In this document: in pieces, positions 61,193-64,000 of the stretch
Numbering within the stretch: position 1 is the stretch's first letter
How the letters are laid out: each line of letters opens with the position of its first letter
NCBI RefSeq assembly: GCF_051859025.1
Contig: NZ_JBHYGL010000007.1
Span: 62,001-126,000, forward strand
Direction: 5' to 3'
From: Falsiroseomonas sp051859025
Lineage (GTDB): Bacteria > Pseudomonadota > Alphaproteobacteria > Acetobacterales > Acetobacteraceae
DNA: 64,000 nt
The notes under the pieces: generated by a model
The model's database searches: none
The model's input: only the letters and a program-made list of their open reading frames with translations
What the model was told of the DNA's origin: nothing
Position numbers and translations under genes: made by a program

Positions 61193-62674
61193 ATGCGGGT
61201 GGTAGTGATCGGCGCGGGGATGGGCGGGCTGGCCGCGGCCACGGACCTCGCGCGGCGCGGGGCCGATGTGACCGTGCTGGACCGCGCGGCGGGTGCTGGC
61301 GGCAAGGCCCGGCATGTGATGGTGGATGGCGCGGGCATCGATGGCGGCCCCACCGTCTTCACCATGCGCTGGATTTTTTCCGGTTTGTTTGAGGATGCCG
61401 GCAGGCGGCTTGAGGATTTCGTCGAATTGCACGCGGCGGAGACGCTGGCGCGGCATGCCTGGCGGCGCGGCGGAAGGCTCGACCTGTTCGCGGATGTGGC
61501 CCGCAGCGCCGATGCCATCGGCGATTTCGCGGGCGCGGCGGATGCGCGGGGGTATCGGGATTTCGTCGCGCGCAGCACGGATATCTTCGCGACGCTGAAG
61601 GACAGCTTCATCGCGGGGCAGCGGCCCTCCCCGCTTGAGCTGGTGCGGCGCGTCGGGCTGTCGCGGATCGATGCGCTGTGGCGGACGATGCCCTGGGCGA
61701 CGATGTGGCAGGCGCTCGGCACCTATTTCACCGACCCCAGGCTGCGCCAGTTGTTCGGGCGCTACGCCACCTATTGCGGCTGCTCCCCCTTCCTGGCGCC
61801 GGCGACGCTGATGCTGGTGGCGCATGTGGAGCAGGACGGCGTCTGGCTGGTGAAGGGCGGCATGAAGCGCGTGGCCGACGCCATCCGCGAATTGGCGGAG
61901 ACGCAAGGCGCGCGGTTCCGCTTCGGCACGGAAGCCGCCGAGATCATCGTCGAGGGCGGGCGCGTGATCGGCGTGCGGCTGATGGATGGCGAGTACATCG
62001 ACGCCGATGCGGTGGTGTTCAACGGCGATGTCGCGGCGCTCGGCCAGGGGATGCTGGGGGAACGCGCGCGGCGCGGGGTGCGGGATACGCCGCGGGAAGC
62101 GCGGTCGCTCTCCGCCATCACCTGGTGCGTGAAGGCGCCGACCAGCGGCTTTCCCCTGACGCATCACAACGTCTTCTTCGCCGAGGACTACGCGGAGGAA
62201 TTCGACGCGGTCTTCCGCCGTCGCCAGGTGACGGCGGCGCCGACCGTCTATCTCTGCGCGCAGGACCGGGGGCATGGAGAGGTGGCGGAGGGTGACGCCG
62301 AGCGCATGCTGCTGCTGGTGAACGCGCCCGCGGATGGCGATCGCGGGGAGCCCGATCCGCTGGTGCTGCGGGATATCGAGGCGCGGAGCCTCGGCCTGCT
62401 GCGGGATTGCGGGCTGGAGATCGCGGTGGACAGCCGCAACAGCGTGACCACCACGCCCGCGGGGTTTCATCGGCTGTTCCCCGGCACGGGCGGCGCACTG
62501 TATGGGCGCGCGAGCCATGGAGCGACTGGCACCTTCGCGCGGCCGGGTGCCAAGGGCGGCGTGCGGGGACTCTATTTCGCCGGCGGGTCGGTGCATCCGG
62601 GCCCTGGTGTCCCGATGGCGGCGATGTCCGGGCGGTTGGCCGCCGCCCGGCTGCTGGAGGATTCCGTCAGCTGA
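61193..62674 (+). CDS. crtD: CrtD-like carotenoid 3,4-desaturase (phytoene-desaturase family)
   Basis: This 493-residue FAD-dependent amine-oxidase-fold enzyme has an N-terminal dinucleotide motif (VVVIGAGMGGLAAATDLARRGADVTVLDRAAGAGGKAR). The C-terminal motif GLYFAGGSVHPGPGVPMAAMSGRLAA is characteristic of CrtI/CrtD enzymes, and its GGSVHPG form resembles CrtD (1-hydroxycarotenoid 3,4-desaturase) more than CrtI, which is encoded next to it. ATG 61193 is 5 nt after the 7-TM gene. Its end overlaps the convergent crtI gene by 8 nt. CrtD rather than another desaturase is a reasonable call, not proof. Confidence 0.87.
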   Translation: MRVVVIGAGMGGLAAATDLARRGADVTVLDRAAGAGGKARHVMVDGAGIDGGPTVFTMRWIFSGLFEDAGRRLEDFVELHAAETLARHAWRRGGRLDLFADVARSADAIGDFAGAADARGYRDFVARSTDIFATLKDSFIAGQRPSPLELVRRVGLSRIDALWRTMPWATMWQALGTYFTDPRLRQLFGRYATYCGCSPFLAPATLMLVAHVEQDGVWLVKGGMKRVADAIRELAETQGARFRFGTEAAEIIVEGGRVIGVRLMDGEYIDADAVVFNGDVAALGQGMLGERARRGVRDTPREARSLSAITWCVKAPTSGFPLTHHNVFFAEDYAEEFDAVFRRRQVTAAPTVYLCAQDRGHGEVAEGDAERMLLLVNAPADGDRGEPDPLVLRDIEARSLGLLRDCGLEIAVDSRNSVTTTPAGFHRLFPGTGGALYGRASHGATGTFARPGAKGGVRGLYFAGGSVHPGPGVPMAAMSGRLAAARLLEDSVS

Positions 62675-64000
62675 CCTTCGCCAGGGTGCTGCCATGCGGC
62701 ACGACCTGGTCGAGGATCTTCGCGCTGCTCACCACACCGGGCACGCCGGCACCGGGATGCGTGCCGGCGCCCACCAGGAACAAGCCGCCCACTTCCTCGC
62801 TGACATTATGCGGCCGGAACCAGGCGGATTGGAACAGCTGCGGCTCCAGCGAAAAGGCGGCACCATTCACCGACAGCAGCCGGTCACGGAAATCCTGCGG
62901 CGTCAGCATGCGCGACGTGACGATGGAATCACCGAGGCCGGGCAGCATCGTCTCCTCCAGCCGCTTCTGGATGGCGGCGCGATAGGGCTCCGCCTGCTCG
63001 GACCAGTCGGTGCCGCTGCCGAGATGCGGCACGGGCGAGAGCACGTAGAAACTGTCGCAGCCCGGCGGCGCCAGCGACGGGTCCGTCGCCGTCGGCCGAT
63101 GGAGATACAGGGAAAAATCCTTCGCCAGCTTCTTCCGCTTGAAGATATCCGTCAGCAATTCGCGGTAGCGCGGGCCGAGCACCATGGTGTGGTGGTAAAC
63201 GTCGTCGAAGCGGCGATTGGTGCCGAAATACCAGACGAAGAGCGACATGGAGTAGCGCGTGCGCGCGACCTTGGCGTCGGTCCAGCGGCGGCGCGGATGC
63301 TCGCTCAGCAGCTTCGAATAGGTCCAGCCGACATCGGCGTTGGAGACGACGACATCGGCCGCGATGTGTTCGCCGCCGCGCAGGCGCACGCCCGTCGCCT
63401 GGCCATCCTTGACGGTGATCTGCTCGACCTCCGCATGGTAGCGCAGGCGGCTGCCCTGGCCCTCGATCAGCCCGACCAGGCCGTTCACCACCGCGCCCAT
63501 GCCGCCCATGGCGTAGTGCACGCCGTGCAGGCGTTCGAGATGCGCGATCAGGCAGTAATAGGCCGTGGTGGTCAGCGGGTTCCCACCAATCAGCAACGGG
63601 TGAAAACTGAAGGCGATGCGCAGCTTGTCGTTGGTGAAGTAGTCGCTGACCTTGCCATAGACGGTGCGCCAGCCGCCGAGCTTCATCATGTCCGGCACCG
63701 CGGCCAGCAGGGTGGAGAGCTGGTGGAAGGGCTGGTCGGCGAGCTTGGCGAAGGCGATGTCGAAGATGCGTTCGCTGACGGCGATGAAACGCTCGAAGCC
63801 CGGCAGGTCCTCCGGCGCGATGCGCGCGATCTCGGCGCGGGTGGCGTCGAGGTCGGCGGAGCAGTTCATCACCGTGCCGTCATCGAAGCGGATCTGGTAG
63901 AAGGGGTTCATCGCCCGCAGGTCGAGGTCGTCCGCCATGCGGCGACCGCACAGCGTCCAGAGTTCCTCCAGCAGGTAGGGCGCGGTGATGATGGTGGGGC
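62667..64000 (-). CDS. crtI: Phytoene desaturase CrtI (5' end beyond the window)
   Basis: This is the C-terminal 443 or so residues of a phytoene desaturase; the frame stays open to the right edge and includes PTIITAPYLLEELW, a segment normally near residue 65 of CrtI, so roughly the first 60 residues and the FAD-binding motif are missing. Other landmarks are FSFHPLLIGGNPLTTTAYYCLIAHLER, HYAMGGMGAVVNGLVGLIE, CDSFYVLSPVPHLGSGTDW and the terminal GLFLVGAGTHPGAGVPGVVSSAKIL. It introduces double bonds into phytoene in the membrane. It is convergent with crtD. The start lies outside the window. Confidence 0.94.
   Translation of the reverse strand, partial: PTIITAPYLLEELWTLCGRRMADDLDLRAMNPFYQIRFDDGTVMNCSADLDATRAEIARIAPEDLPGFERFIAVSERIFDIAFAKLADQPFHQLSTLLAAVPDMMKLGGWRTVYGKVSDYFTNDKLRIAFSFHPLLIGGNPLTTTAYYCLIAHLERLHGVHYAMGGMGAVVNGLVGLIEGQGSRLRYHAEVEQITVKDGQATGVRLRGGEHIAADVVVSNADVGWTYSKLLSEHPRRRWTDAKVARTRYSMSLFVWYFGTNRRFDDVYHHTMVLGPRYRELLTDIFKRKKLAKDFSLYLHRPTATDPSLAPPGCDSFYVLSPVPHLGSGTDWSEQAEPYRAAIQKRLEETMLPGLGDSIVTSRMLTPQDFRDRLLSVNGAAFSLEPQLFQSAWFRPHNVSEEVGGLFLVGAGTHPGAGVPGVVSSAKILDQVVPHGSTLAKVS

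Overview
The window is about 70% G+C chromosomal DNA with strongly GC3-biased codons, many GTG and TTG starts, tightly overlapping genes (ATGA/GTGA junctions), an ffs-dnaX-ybaB-recR block, SlyB and SLT-SPOR envelope lipoproteins, a YejABEF transporter and a carotenoid cluster. This points to a pigmented alphaproteobacterium, most likely an Acetobacteraceae of the Roseomonas type; the taxonomic call is an inference. No tRNA, rRNA, CRISPR array, transposase or integrase was seen. One 100-N assembly gap lies at 24628-24727.

Layout. 46-5185 (minus): an acyl-CoA cassette with an NDP-forming acyl-CoA ligase, a MaoC hydratase, a two-subunit CoA-transferase and a crotonase. 5300-8150: a small membrane protein and two envelope lipoproteins. 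8202-36000: a surface-glycan locus. It holds a two-gene ABC-2 exporter (Wzm/Wzt type) and a nine-gene minus-strand operon (21115-9826) encoding GDP-heptose synthesis (GmhA, an HddC-GmhB fusion, HddA), three SDR epimerase/reductases, a sugar C-methyltransferase, a glycosyltransferase and a 1024-residue double glycosyltransferase. Beside them are a NeuD-type acyltransferase, a propeller glycosidase-like protein, WbqC, a WecE aminotransferase, four further methyltransferases, another GT4 enzyme, and two large tandem-repeat proteins (RTX plus VCBS-like repeats at 23657-25308; eight 117-residue repeats at 31020-33902).

35473-57868: housekeeping and transport genes. They include an M17 aminopeptidase, a MarR regulator, GhrA-like reductase, the yejABEF-type peptide importer, hisN, membrane cytochrome c, pheA, nudC, ffs (4.5S RNA), dnaX, ybaB, recR and a phnCDE1E2 phosphonate importer without C-P lyase genes in view. 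57861-64000: a P450/ATP-grasp pair divergent from a 7-TM protein plus CrtD-like desaturase, with crtI running off the right edge.

How it fits together. The glycan block should make a GDP-activated (probably 6-deoxy or otherwise modified, C-methylated) heptose, add a WecE-type amino sugar, assemble and methylate the chain, and export it by the ABC-2 transporter; the two repeat proteins may be surface partners of that glycan. The least explained items are the 8x117-residue repeat protein, the paired-hairpin intergenic elements at 41597-41773 and 53146-53282, a structured leader before phnD, the compact palindromic promoter region of the carotenoid cluster, and two genes that appear to start with CTG.
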